Shown here piece after piece: positions 38,562 to 48,920 of a stretch of DNA of 64,000 bases; the stretch's first letter is position 1, and each line of letters starts with the position of its first letter. The notes beneath the pieces were generated by a model that saw only the letters and a list, made by a program, of their open reading frames with translations, made no database searches and had not been told where the DNA came from. The DNA lies in the NCBI GenBank assembly GCA_001661245.1, contig KV454012.1, forward strand, positions 971,696-1,035,695. Reading direction: 5' to 3'. A program made the translations under genes and the position numbers. This stretch comes from Pachysolen tannophilus NRRL Y-2460 (Eukaryota; Ascomycota; Pichiomycetes; Alaninales; Pachysolenaceae).

Positions 38562-39720
38562 ATGAATTGTTCTCTGTCATCCAATGCTATAGCACTTATG
38601 GATGACTTCATAACTTCTAGTTTAATTGATAATGTATGTATGTAATTTTTTGTTTAAATAATGTTTTTGCAAAACTAACATTTATTGAGAATTGAGTTAC
38701 CATTAGTTATATTTTTGGGCAACAACAAGGAAGATACAGGATATATGGTTCAAGCCAATCTTGAATCGTTATGTGTTAGAGTCAATCCAGATGTATTTAT
38801 TGGATGTAGCTGATGAACCATTATGTTCTTTATGTGTTAGCGATTTAATGGAAAGAGTAGAGACTAGAGAATTTATATCTAAATACATTGATAATGAATT
38901 GAAATTAACAGAATTTGAGAATCATTTTGAAAAATATCTCAATATTTATTTACCAGATTGTGTATTTGAAATTAATACTACTAGTAGATATGGTGGTAAG
39001 ATAGGTAAGAGATTTATGGAAGGAACTGTTGTTGCTAGAAGAGAAATTTTACTGGGACAAGAGATTAAATATTTACAAGGTATTTTAAGTGAAGTTTCAG
39101 AAGAAGAAACTTTGAATATAAATGATTTGAGTATAATTAGATTATCAAGTAAAAAAAATAAACCATGTTTAATGTTGGGTCCTTTAAGATTTGTTAATCA
39201 TGATTGTAATGCTAATTCAAAATTTTTTTCAAAATTAAATGTTTTAAAAATAGTTTCCACAAGAAAGATTTTGATGGGAGAAGAAATAACTGTATTTTAT
39301 TCAAATGATTATTTTGGTGAAGATAATTGTGATTGTTTATGTGCTAGTTGTGAACGTAGTCTTAATGGATATTGGAAATTACATAGAAAATTGATGATTC
39401 AAAGATCCCTTGATTTACCAATATTGAATAATACCAAGTCACAATTATCGAATACAAAGATAAGACCAAGACGTTATACAAGGTTACAAAATTCGAAAAA
39501 TAAAACAATACTAGATTTTTATGGAATGAAACCATCCCAAGATAAGAAAAAGACAATTAATTTTTTAAACAAATTGTATAACAGAAATGTAAGGTCCAAG
39601 GCAAAATGCGACAACTGCGGTGTCTTCACTGCAGCTGAACCCATATGCTTGCGGTGCAAAAGACACCAATTAATATATAAAACTGCTTGGCCATTAACAT
39701 TACAAATTCAAAGGAGCTAG
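38562..39720 (+). CDS. SET9: Histone H4-K20 methyltransferase Set9/Suv4-20 (spliced)
   Basis: Exons 38562-38633 and 38707-39720 give 361 residues. The SET core is clear: RFVNHDCNANSKF (NHxCxxN) and GEEITVFYSNDYF. A Cys-rich post-SET-like end follows (DNCDCLCASCE) with SLNGYW, as in Set9/Suv4-20. This family methylates histone H4 lysine 20; in fission yeast it serves DNA-damage signalling through Crb2. S. cerevisiae has no such enzyme. Exon 1 encodes a short helix ending DDFITSSLIDN, joined in phase 0 to LYFWATTRKIQDIWF, the conserved start of the family (L-x-D then YYWTTIRK). The intron has GTATGT, an AACTAAC branch site and TTAG. Reading exon 2 alone would lack this N-terminal part. A C-terminal CDNCG/CLRCKRHQ pair may bind zinc. 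Confidence 0.88.
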
Positions 39721-40197
39721 CTGATAAAAAATTTTTTTTTTCTCTCTTTCTTTAGAAGCAGGTCTTCTATCAGCTTTTTCAATCTTGCTGCTATAGAGAG
39801 AAGTCTTAACCGCCCATATAGATCTATATCTACTATTTGTACTTTTTTTTCAATTTATATCGTTGTCGTCGTCGTTGTTGTTGTCGTCGTTAAAAACTTC
39901 TTTTAAAAAATGATTCTTCCTCTCACCAGCCACTGTAATTATCTTTATTACCCTTTTAGGCTAGCAGCATTTGCCACATTCTGTTTTAGGAAATTTGGCG
40001 AATTGTGGCTGGCTTGAATGTTTTTTTCAATGAAAAATTTTTTTTTTCCTCTTTTTTGGTCGTAATAACGAAAATCAATGAATAAAGTAGAGGAGGATAT
40101 TATAAAATTGTCTTAATAGTGGAGAGATATAGATCCATATATCTATATATCTATATATATCTATATATATAATAGTTGAGAGCAATATATATTGAGA
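39721..40197. promoter_or_regulatory. eIF3a promoter
   Basis: No gene. It includes an imperfect GTC/GTT repeat (about 39862-39893), T-rich runs, and a TATC/TATA-type repeat (about 40134-40171) 30-60 bases before the eIF3a ATG. Confidence 0.45.
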
Positions 40198-43032
40198 ATG
40201 CCTCCACAAGTGGTTCGTCCAGATAGTATATTGAAGCGTGCTGAAGAGCTTATTACAGCTGGGCAATCTGAAGCTGCGTTACAGACTTTATACAATTTGA
40301 TTACTTCCAAGAGAACTCGTTCAGTTTTACCATTGGAGTTGGAACCAATTGCTTTGCTTTTTGTCGAGTTAGCTGTTAGTTTGAGGAATGTTAAGTTGGT
40401 AAAGGATGGTTTACATCAGTATAAGAAAAATGTTCAAACATCTACTAATGGGTTACAATCTGTTGAAACTGTTGTTAAAAAATTTATTGAATTATCTGAA
40501 TCCAAGTTGAATGAAGCCCAGATTAAAGCTGATACAGTTGCTGTTGAAGAAGATGATTTAGAAGCAGCTGAGTCTCCGGAGAGTATTTTATTGTCGGCTG
40601 TTTCGACAGATGATTCAAAGGATAGATCAGATCGTGAATTAATTACTCCATGGTTAAGATTTTTATGGGAAGGTTATAGAACTGTATTAGATATCTTGAG
40701 AAATAATTCTAAATTAGAACTTACTTATCATAAGATTGTCTTACAAGCTTTCCAATTTTGTTATAAGTTTAATAGGAAGACTGAATTTCATAGATTATGT
40801 GATTTATTAAGACAACATATTCAAAGTGCTACTATTTATCAAAAACAACAAGATTATGTTGCAGTTAATCATGTGGACTTGACAGATGTTGATACTTTAC
40901 AAAGATATTTGGAATTACGTTTTCAACAGTTGAATTTTTCTGTTAAATTGGAATTATGGCAAGAATCTTTTAGGTCAGTTGAAGATGTTCATACTTTATT
41001 AAGTTCTTCAAAAAGACAAACAAAACCTCATATGATGGTTAATTATTATGAAAATTTGGCCAAAATTTTTGCCGTTTCTGATAACGCTTTATTTCACGCT
41101 GCTGCATGGCAAAAATTCTTCAACTTGTATTCTCAATCACCAACTGCCACTGAAGCTGAAATTAAACATTATGCTTCTGTTTTCTTATTATCTACTTTAG
41201 CTATTCCCCCTGAAGATGGTAGTGGGTCATCAAATGTTGATTTTGTAAGAAGTAAAAATTTTAAATTGACATCATTATTGAATTTACCAAAAATTCCAAC
41301 TCGTGATTCATTGATTCAATCTATTTTAAATAGAGGTATTTTAAACATTGTTGATCCATCATTAGCAAAATTATATTCACTTTTGGAAAAATCTTTCCAT
41401 CCATTAACTCTTGCTAAAGAAATTCAACCTTCATTTGAAATTATTGAAGCTAATGTTGATTTGAAAAAATATGCAAAACCTTTATCAGAAGTTACTTTAA
41501 CTAAATTATTTCAACAAGTATCAGAAATTTATGAAAGTATTAAATTAGATTTTTTGGTAGAATTAGCAACTTTTAAAAGTGAATTTCAGAAAACACCAAT
41601 TGAAATTGAAAACTTTTTGGTTAATGCTGGTCAAAAAGGTTTATTATCTGTTAAGATTGATCATGATGCTAAAGTAGTTTCATTTAGAACTGATCCATTT
41701 GAAGAAAAATTATTTGGTACAAGTAACTTACAACCTATACCTGCCGAATTAGTTCATTCATTATTAGCTAATTTAGCTCAAACATTAGTTATAACCAATA
41801 GTAGAATTGATCCATCAATTGCTTTAGCTAAAGAAGTTGCAAGAAAACGTGCTTTAGAATTAGCAAATAAGGAATTTGATGCTGAAAGTAAGGAAGTTCT
41901 TTCTCGTTTCAATATTTTGGAAGAACGTCAACGTAAATTGGATGAAGCTAGACGTATCAAGGAAGAAGAAGAAATTAGATTAAGACAAGAGAAACTGATA
42001 GCTGAGAAGAGAGCAGAACAAGAACGTATTGAACAAGAAGCTATTAGAAGAAGAAAGGAAAAATTATTGCGTGAACAAGAAGCAATTAAAGAAAAGGAAA
42101 AGAAGAAGATTGCAGAAGAAATTAATGCTAAAGGTATTATTAAAATTGATGTTGATAAATTGGAAGATCTTGATGCTGATAAGTTACGTTTGATGCAAGT
42201 TGAACAATTAACCAAGGATAAGAAAGATTTGGAAACCAAATTAAGATCTTTGGCCAAGAAGATGGATCATACCGAGAGAGCTTATAGAAGATATGAGTTA
42301 CCATTATTGGCTAAAGATGCCGAGTTACAAAAGGAGAAAGATAAAGAAATTTATGAAGAGACAAAGACTAAGATCATTGCTCAAGCCAAGAAAGAGCATG
42401 AATCTGCTATTAAATTACGTGATCGTCTTCAAAAAGTTGTTCCAGATTTCGAAAAGTTTAGAGCAGAAGTTGGTCTGCAAAAACATGAACAATATCTTGC
42501 TAAAGTTGCTGAGCTTAAGGCTAAATTAGAAGCTGCAAGACAAGAGCGTATTTCACAAGTTATAGCTGAAAGGAAAGCTTTTATGGAGGAAGAACTTAGA
42601 AATAAGAAAGAAGCTGAAAGAAGAGCTGCTGAAGAAGAAGAAATCTTAAAACAAAAAGCTGAAGAGCGCCGCAAGAGAGAAGAAGCCATTGAAAAACAAA
42701 GAGAAATTGAACAATTGGCCTTACAGAAGAATAATAGCACGAAAAGAGTTGCATCTCCTAGTGCTAGTGCTAGTACTGGTGCTGGTGCCGCCGAAGCTAT
42801 CCCATCTGACAGACCATTAAGCTTTGCCGAAAAGATGAGACTTAAGAGAGAACAACAACAAAGAGAAGGTTCTAACGCAAGCAATACAAGCTCTCCACGT
42901 GCCCCAGCCTCCTCACTTTCTCCAGCCTCTGCATCATCAAAAGTGGCATCTCCATCTCCAGCTCCTGCAAAGAAAGAATTGACATTTTCAGAGAAGATGA
43001 AATTGAAGAGAGCACAGGAAAAGAGATTGTAG
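40198..43032 (+). CDS. TIF32: Translation initiation factor eIF3 subunit a (Tif32/Rpg1)
   Basis: A 944-residue protein starting MPPQVVRPDSILKRAEELI, the conserved N-terminus of eIF3a. An alpha-helical PCI region covers roughly the first 500 residues. A long, highly charged spectrin-like coiled coil (about 560-850, many E/K/R blocks such as LRQEKLIAEKRAEQERIEQEA) follows. The low-complexity Ser/Ala/Pro tail carries two LSFAEKMRLKR / LTFSEKMKLKR elements that are typical of the extreme C-terminus. eIF3a is the scaffold of eIF3 and binds the 40S subunit, eIF1 and eIF2. The ATG used is the first; an in-frame TTG two codons earlier is ignored. Another eIF3 subunit (eIF3h) lies 12 kb downstream. 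Confidence 0.97.
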   Translation: MPPQVVRPDSILKRAEELITAGQSEAALQTLYNLITSKRTRSVLPLELEPIALLFVELAVSLRNVKLVKDGLHQYKKNVQTSTNGLQSVETVVKKFIELSESKLNEAQIKADTVAVEEDDLEAAESPESILLSAVSTDDSKDRSDRELITPWLRFLWEGYRTVLDILRNNSKLELTYHKIVLQAFQFCYKFNRKTEFHRLCDLLRQHIQSATIYQKQQDYVAVNHVDLTDVDTLQRYLELRFQQLNFSVKLELWQESFRSVEDVHTLLSSSKRQTKPHMMVNYYENLAKIFAVSDNALFHAAAWQKFFNLYSQSPTATEAEIKHYASVFLLSTLAIPPEDGSGSSNVDFVRSKNFKLTSLLNLPKIPTRDSLIQSILNRGILNIVDPSLAKLYSLLEKSFHPLTLAKEIQPSFEIIEANVDLKKYAKPLSEVTLTKLFQQVSEIYESIKLDFLVELATFKSEFQKTPIEIENFLVNAGQKGLLSVKIDHDAKVVSFRTDPFEEKLFGTSNLQPIPAELVHSLLANLAQTLVITNSRIDPSIALAKEVARKRALELANKEFDAESKEVLSRFNILEERQRKLDEARRIKEEEEIRLRQEKLIAEKRAEQERIEQEAIRRRKEKLLREQEAIKEKEKKKIAEEINAKGIIKIDVDKLEDLDADKLRLMQVEQLTKDKKDLETKLRSLAKKMDHTERAYRRYELPLLAKDAELQKEKDKEIYEETKTKIIAQAKKEHESAIKLRDRLQKVVPDFEKFRAEVGLQKHEQYLAKVAELKAKLEAARQERISQVIAERKAFMEEELRNKKEAERRAAEEEEILKQKAEERRKREEAIEKQREIEQLALQKNNSTKRVASPSASASTGAGAAEAIPSDRPLSFAEKMRLKREQQQREGSNASNTSSPRAPASSLSPASASSKVASPSPAPAKKELTFSEKMKLKRAQEKRL

Positions 43033-43645
43033 TATTTCCCCAAAATTATATATAAATATATATAAATATTGTTTATTTTTTTTTTTTTTCTCAACTTTCT
43101 TCCACTTATACAGGTTGTCTTATAGCATGATTAACTTGAATAATATGTCATATTTTAACTGTTTTTAAACCACAAGAAATGGTGTATCTTGGAAGTATCT
43201 TAAAAGTATCTTTAATGGTTTTGGCGACACATGACACATAATAGGATATGACATGTGACGTGATTTTTCTCTTTGACACTTGTCACTTGACACCTAACAC
43301 CTGACATCTGACACACACACGCCACTTGATATGGTGAAATTGGGACACCTGTCGTTTGTGGCTTTATTTTTGTCACTTTTGTCGCTTTTTCTCCAAATTT
43401 TTTTTTTTTTTTTTTTGGAAATTTTTCACTGTTTTGATTTTTTTCTTTCTTTTTTGAATCAAGAATTAATTGTATTGAGAATTTGATAAGAACAGCGTAG
43501 CCGTATTGATAAAATATTTGAAGAGGTTTTTTTTCATTTTATTTTTTTTTTTTTTCTTTCTTTCTTTGTTTTGCTGTGTTTAATTTGGCAATTGATAATA
43601 TAGTTTGAAACAGAGTCGAATAGTAATAAAGAAATTAATTTGATC
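43033..43645. promoter_or_regulatory. Promoter of the GLTP gene
   Basis: No gene. The notable part is 43225-43354, dense in short GACACNTG / CACTTGACA words: GACACATGACACA, GACATGTGACGTGA, TGACACTTGTCACTTGACA, ACACCTGACATCTGACACA and GGACACCTGTCG. Together these give many CANNTG (E-box-like) cores. T-rich runs follow (about 43397-43416 and 43527-43567). Confidence 0.55.
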
Positions 43646-44314
43646 ATGTCTACATTTTTCGATGAAATGAAGATGTCTTTTAAAGATGTTCCAATTTTAG
43701 AAAATGATAAAATTGCTACATCTGAATTTCTTTGTGCTGCTGAATCATTGATTCATTTATTTGGTGAGTGAAAGAGAATAAAAAGAAAAGAAAAAAAAGA
43801 AATTCTTGGTGTATACTAACTTATTTTTTTTTTAGATTTATTTGGTTCTTCAGCGTTTGCTGTTGTTCAAAAAGATATGACTGGTAATGTTGAAAAAATT
43901 AGAAAAAGATTATTATCAAGTCCTGGTGATTCATCAACTTTACAAGATTTAATATTAAGTGAAGCTTCAAGTAAATCTAAAAGTGCAACACAAGGTCTTT
44001 TATGGTTAACACGAGGATTACAATTTACAGCTCAAGCAATGAGAGAAACTGTTGAAAATGAAAATGAAGAATTAACAAAATCTTTTACAAATTCTTATAA
44101 TAAAACATTAATAAAATATCATAGTATGTTAGTTAGACCTGTTTTCAAATTAGCAATGAAAGCATGTCCATATAGAAAAGATTTTTTCTTAAAATTAGGT
44201 TCAGATCAAAATAAAGTTGGTATTCAAATTAGAGAATGGTTAGAAGCTTTAGAAAAAATTGTTAAATTAATTTTAGATTTTTTCTCAAGTGGTAATTATG
44301 ATAAAGGTTTATGA
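43646..44314 (+). CDS. Glycolipid-transfer-protein (GLTP) fold protein (spliced)
   Basis: Exons 43646-43763 and 43836-44314 give 198 residues, the usual size of a single GLTP domain. Residues that hold the sugar headgroup in GLTP are all present: D-x3-N-x2-K (KDMTGNVEKIRK), W in GLLWLTRGL, and H in LIKYHSMLVRP. The family moves glycolipids, or ceramide-1-phosphate in related forms, between membranes; fungal examples include HET-C2 of Podospora. S. cerevisiae has no close copy that I know of. The intron has GTGAGT, TACTAAC and TTTTAG, and joining restores the conserved D-L-F-G-x-x-F-x-x-V-x-x-D stretch in phase. Without exon 1 the first helix would be missing. The substrate cannot be told from sequence. 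Confidence 0.9.
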
Positions 44315-45520
44315 AAAATACTTTAAATGAAAAAAAAAAAAAAAATCAAATCATTAAGGACAGTTTATTATATTTTTTAAAAAATTTAATTCAATTCTTA
44401 TCTCTGTATCTGTCTAATTTTATTTATATATATATATATATATATGTATAGTTTGTTTTCTATTAAATAAAGACCTAATTAAAGGTGTATGCGTTTTTTC
44501 AAATTACTACTATATTTAAAAAGAAAAGAAAAAAAAACCCCATAAAAGGTTCAAGTCAAAGTCAAAGTCAAAGTATAGCTAAAGCTAGGTCCAGCCATTA
44601 AAATAACTAAAGCTTAGTTTTATTTTTTCTTTTTTAATTCAATCGTGATTTTGTCGATTTGAGGTCGGGATATTCTATATTTCGAACAACCGTAATAACA
44701 TGCAAAAACACGCGTAAACTTTTTTAAAATATTGAAAATCTTTAATTTCTAATAATGAAATATATAAAATAAAATGAAATATAATATATATTGCTTTGAA
44801 CTTGGCAAAATTAATTGATACTTTTTAAAGACAAGAATTAACCCAAAAAGGTTAATTTTTTTTTTTAATTTTAAGACATTTAACATTTCTATTTAATTTA
44901 TTATTATCCCTTCTAATATTGGAAAGAAATGATTTATTATTGAAAAAGAAAAGAAAATTTATTTAATAATCTAAAGCTTTCTAAAAAAAAATTATAGAAT
45001 ACTAAATAAAGAAAAAAAGAAAATGAAAAAGTCTCATTTAGAGAAACCCCGAAGACGAAAATCAAAATGAAAGTAAAGAGAATTGTTAAAAAAAAATGAA
45101 ATAAATAATATATATATAAAATAAAATAAAAATGAAAAAAAAAAAAATTATTATTTTTATAATTACAATATTAAAAGTGTAAAAATGTAATGATGAAAAT
45201 AAATTATCATTTAAAACTTCATGATCTTAATGTTTATTGTATTTTTTTTCTATTTTTTTTTTTGAAATTTTCTAAATTTTGAACAATTATTGTAGTAGTA
45301 TTAGCAGTATTAGTATTAGTAGTAGTAGTAATTATCAACACTTTAACGATTATTCTTATTATTATTATTATTATTATTATATTATACGAAGAAGAAGAAG
45401 AAAAAAAATATTGAAAAAAAAATTTAACAATTATGTTTTTTTTTTTAAAGTAAACCTTTTTTTTTNTTTTTTTTTTTTTTTTTTTCTAAAAAAAAAATTA
45501 TTAGAATCGCATTCTTTAAA

Positions 45521-45564
<44 letters not shown>

Positions 45565-45628
45565 GTAATAATAGTATTCATATAATAATATTTCTTTTCC
45601 TTTAAAGTCGCAGTAATTAAAAAAACAC
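44315..45628. other. Convergent 3' region between the GLTP gene and ECM33
   Basis: No gene. It is very AT-rich, with a TA run (about 44427-44446), an AAGTCA tandem repeat (about 44552-44574), one ACGCGT (about 44711), a TTA/ATT array (about 45355-45380), an AAT array (about 45524-45563) and a single ambiguous base in a T run at 45466. Open frames here are homopolymer translations only. Confidence 0.55.
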
Positions 45629-47628
45629 TTATAACAAAGATAAGGCAATAGCAACAAAAGTACCAAAGATTGATAAACTTGCAACTGCAGAGTTACCTGC
45701 AGCCAGAGCAGTTGATGAAGATGAAGATGAAGATGAACTTGAATCTGAACTTGAACCAGTAGAAGTACTCAGTCCTGAAGTAGCAGTACCTGTAGTTGAA
45801 GTTGAACTTGAAGCAGCAGAACAAACATACTTGTCACCTTCAATGACACCATCACTATCTAAATCGTTAAATTCAGTACAATCCAAGTCACCATCAGTTT
45901 CAACAATGAATCCACCTCTAACAGTTTTTAAAGCTGGTAATGAAGCATTTGAAAAAGAACCTTCAAATTCAACAGCACCACCAACGGTTTCTAAATCATC
46001 AAATCCATCAATTGTATCTAAATCTGTATTGTTAACAATAACAAAACCTCCAGCAATAGAAGTTAATTTTGAAAAATCAAGTTCTGTTAATTTTTCATTA
46101 TTTTCAATTGTTAAAGTACCACCAATAGTTTCAACAGAATTAACTTTAATTGATTCCATAACTGAACTAATAAAACCTAATGAAGCATTAACAGTAGTTA
46201 AGTTACTAAGAGAAACAGAAGCAATATCACGGAAAGTAATATTATTTGCCCAAATTAAATCATCAAATTTAACATCAACATCTTCTGAATTATAAGAAAT
46301 ATCTAATGCAGATGAAATTGTTTCAATTGAAGATTCAATAGTATCCAAATTCTTATTATTGTTAATATTAAAAGTTTCAACATTTGTAGCATCAAATCCA
46401 TCTAAACTTGATAAATAAGTATCAGAAATATAAATTGATTCAGCATCTGTAATACCAGTAGTTAAAGAAATTGAACTTAAAGCTGGTAAAGTAACAAAAT
46501 AAACTGCACCAACTGAACTTAATTCAGCAAATGACAGAGTTGATAAAATAGTTAAATCCACAAGACTTAAAGTACCAGTAATGGTAGTAATAGAATCGGC
46601 AGTAAGAGAAGTTAAACTAGTAGCATTGTAAACAGTCAAATCACCATAAATAGCTTTAATGTTTGAAATTGAAGCAGTTGCAATATCACCACCAATGGTA
46701 AGGTCACCTTTAATGGCATCACATGAAGCCAAGTCATCCAACTCTGATTGAGCAGTAGCAGTATAAGATGTCAAGGTACAACCAGAAGCAACAGAAACAG
46801 AAGTTGTGGATGTAATAGTAGCATCTATAAAATTAAATAGAATAGAATTAAAAGAAGAAAATTTGTTAGTATAAAATTTCAAAATAGAAATTCACAAAAG
46901 TAGTTCGGGGCATATCAATTTGGAGGGCAAAAGAAAAAAAAAAAAGAACAGTAGTAGTCGTGTAACGCAAAACCAATTACCTCTCCTGCGCCTTAAATTT
47001 AATTTATTTATAAAATTTCTTTTTTTTCTTTGATTCTTTCTCTCGGGAAAAAAAAAAAAACTAATTTTAGAAATAAATTAAATTTAAAATTGAAAAAAAA
47101 TTTTTTTTTTTTTCAAAATCGTCGAAGAAGGGGGAAAAGAGCGCGAACGAATCAAATCTGTAAACAAAATCTGTACTATTTTTGTATGGGCGTTAAAAAA
47201 TGAATAATAATAATAAAAATAAATCATAAGAGAATCAATGAAATGATCTATGGTGATTGATATATATTGATTGATCCATTTTAATGTAAAAATCATCATG
47301 AACAGTTTTATTTATATTTATGATGAATAAATGAATGATTGATTGATTTAATTAATAGTAAATATTTTTTCTTTTTTTTTTAAAAAATTCTTTGTATGCC
47401 AGATCTCTTGTTTATTTAATTAAATTTTCTCTCTTTAAACGCCCTCTAAAATTACAAATCAATAATACCCATATTGAAAAATCCAATATACAATTTTCTT
47501 TTTGTTTTGCCTCCACCAACTGAAATTTATTAAATTTACTTACTTAATGATGAAGTTATCTCAGTAACATCAGCAAGAACTGTTGAAACCAAGGCAGCAG
47601 CCAAAAACAATGATTTCTTGAATTGCAT
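45629..47628 (-). CDS. ECM33: GPI-anchored cell-wall protein Ecm33/Pst1 family (spliced)
   Basis: Minus-strand exons 47544-47628 and 45629-46824 give 426 residues. The signal peptide MQFKKSLFLAAALVSTVLA is entirely in exon 1. The body has the beta-helical receptor-L-like repeats of the Ecm33 family (TITGTLSLVDLTIL, TIGGTLTIENNEKLTELDFSKL, TVRGGFIVETDGDLDC). A Ser/Thr-rich stalk and a hydrophobic GPI signal (FGTFVAIALSLL) follow. Ecm33 is needed for wall integrity and, in Candida, for virulence. The 719-base intron has GTAAGT, a TACTAAC about 50 bases before the acceptor and TTTATAG; the junction rebuilds SSLNATITSTTSV. ECM33 of S. cerevisiae also has a 5' intron. Without exon 1 the protein would have no secretion signal. 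Confidence 0.93.
46825..47543 (-). other. Long first intron of ECM33
   Basis: At 719 bases this is six or more times longer than any other intron inferred in the window (66-119 bases). It lies between the signal peptide and the mature protein. It includes poly-A/T runs able to pair (about 47092-47114) and ATGA/TGAT-rich tracts. I looked for a box C/D snoRNA (one ATGATGA is present near 47294-47300 on the coding strand) but found no matching D box. Confidence 0.75.
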
Positions 47629-48920
47629 GTTTTCCTATAGTTTTTTTTTATGATAAAAAAATAAAAGCGAAAGTGAATAGAAATAAACACAGCAATTAAA
47701 TTGAAGTTATTTAAATTTAAAATAAATGGAAAATAAAATAAACAGGAGACTTCAATTTAATATATAAAAAGAAAGGAAGGGGGAAAAGTTATTTAAAAAA
47801 AAAAAAAAGAGATTAGAAAGAGTTGATTGAGAAAAGTGGTTACCGAAGAAGAATATTAATCGAGGTATACATATACAATTCACTCACTTACATACTTAGT
47901 TATTTACTTATTTACACTCACCCACACACTCAATTCACACTTACTTACGCATAAAATACGTACATACATACATAAATATGTTATGATTAACTGAAAATAG
48001 TAATTAAAACTATGTTGTGCCGGTAACAATATTTATTTTCATTTAACCTAAAAAGGCTTTTTCCGGGGGTGTTTTCTTTACAACAGTGGGTGAATTCCGG
48101 GAATTATAAAATTATAGATGAAAAAAAAAAAAAAGAAAACAAAATAAAAAAAAAAAGACGCACTGAAAATCGGAATTGCAGCTTACCGCGAGTTAACAAC
48201 CTCAATACAAATTCAAATTAAACTTTTGACTTTTGAAAAAATTAAAATTGAAAGCTGAAACTGTATTTCTCGCTCTGCACATAACGTTGTTGTTGTGTTT
48301 AAGCTCCAGCCCCCTTATGATACAGAAACCTACACTTTACATTTTACACAAACACAAAAAATTGAGTTTATTTTGTTGTTTGTTTAATCTGTATAGCCTA
48401 CTAATATTTTTTTTACAGCAAAAAAAAAAAAAGAAAAAACATTACATATTATACACTTTTTCGGTTTTTTGTAAATAGTGTAACCCTGGATTGGCGTTCT
48501 TTTACAAGGCGCCCTTCCCCCAAAGGGTATGCTCACGGTACTATTCTAAAAAAATTTTATAACTAAGGCAACTCGTTATTTTTAAAATTTCTTTAGATTT
48601 TTAAAATTTCTTCTTTTGCCCGCCGGGAATTTTTTCCGGTATTCTGTCTCTGTTCTAAAAAAAAATTCATCTCTGCCTTCGAGAGCGGGAACTTTTCCCT
48701 TCTCTTTCTTTCTCTTTCTCTTTTGTTATTTTATTGTTTCTCCCCGCAAAAGAGGTGGGTGGGATTCCAACTTACTGACCAGCTGGAGAGAAAGACTAGT
48801 TTAGTTAAATTCTAGATTTTAAAATAGTAAAAAAGTTTCAAGAATAGATATTTCAATTCAACTATATTATTCTTTTTGGTTTTTTTTGGTTTTTGTTAAT
48901 TTTATAATTTTTTAAATAAA
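47629..48920. promoter_or_regulatory. Divergent promoter of ECM33 and GET5
   Basis: No gene is supported. GC-richer islands stand out from AT-rich surroundings: CCGGGGG near 48063, the near-palindrome AATTCCGGGAATT (48093-48105), a GC-rich patch with AAGGCGCCCTTCCCCC (about 48508-48523), and CCGG at both ends of 48623-48639. Two copies of TTTTTAAAATTTCTT lie near 48580 and 48598. Tetranucleotide repeats of CATA/TACA type lie near 47880-47980. Confidence 0.5.

Noticed and set aside
37877-38645. Open frames running through the N gap with Ile-Tyr repeats
   Set aside because: They are translations of the TA microsatellite and unknown bases.
44545-44580. GGTTCAAGTC as a tRNA B box
   Set aside because: It lies at the start of an AAGTCA tandem repeat and has no pairing T stem or other tRNA arms.
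45279-45684. Asn-, Tyr- or Phe-rich open frames in the GLTP-ECM33 interval
   Set aside because: They come from AAT/TTA arrays and homopolymers and contain no normal protein sequence.
47280-47310. Box C/D snoRNA inside the ECM33 intron
   Set aside because: An ATGATGA box exists on the coding strand but no CTGA D box with a terminal stem follows at a suitable distance.
48390-48420. TACTAAT followed by a T run and ACAG upstream of GET5 as a leader intron acceptor
   Set aside because: It looks like a 3' splice site, but no convincing donor or upstream exon is seen and GET5 is complete without it.
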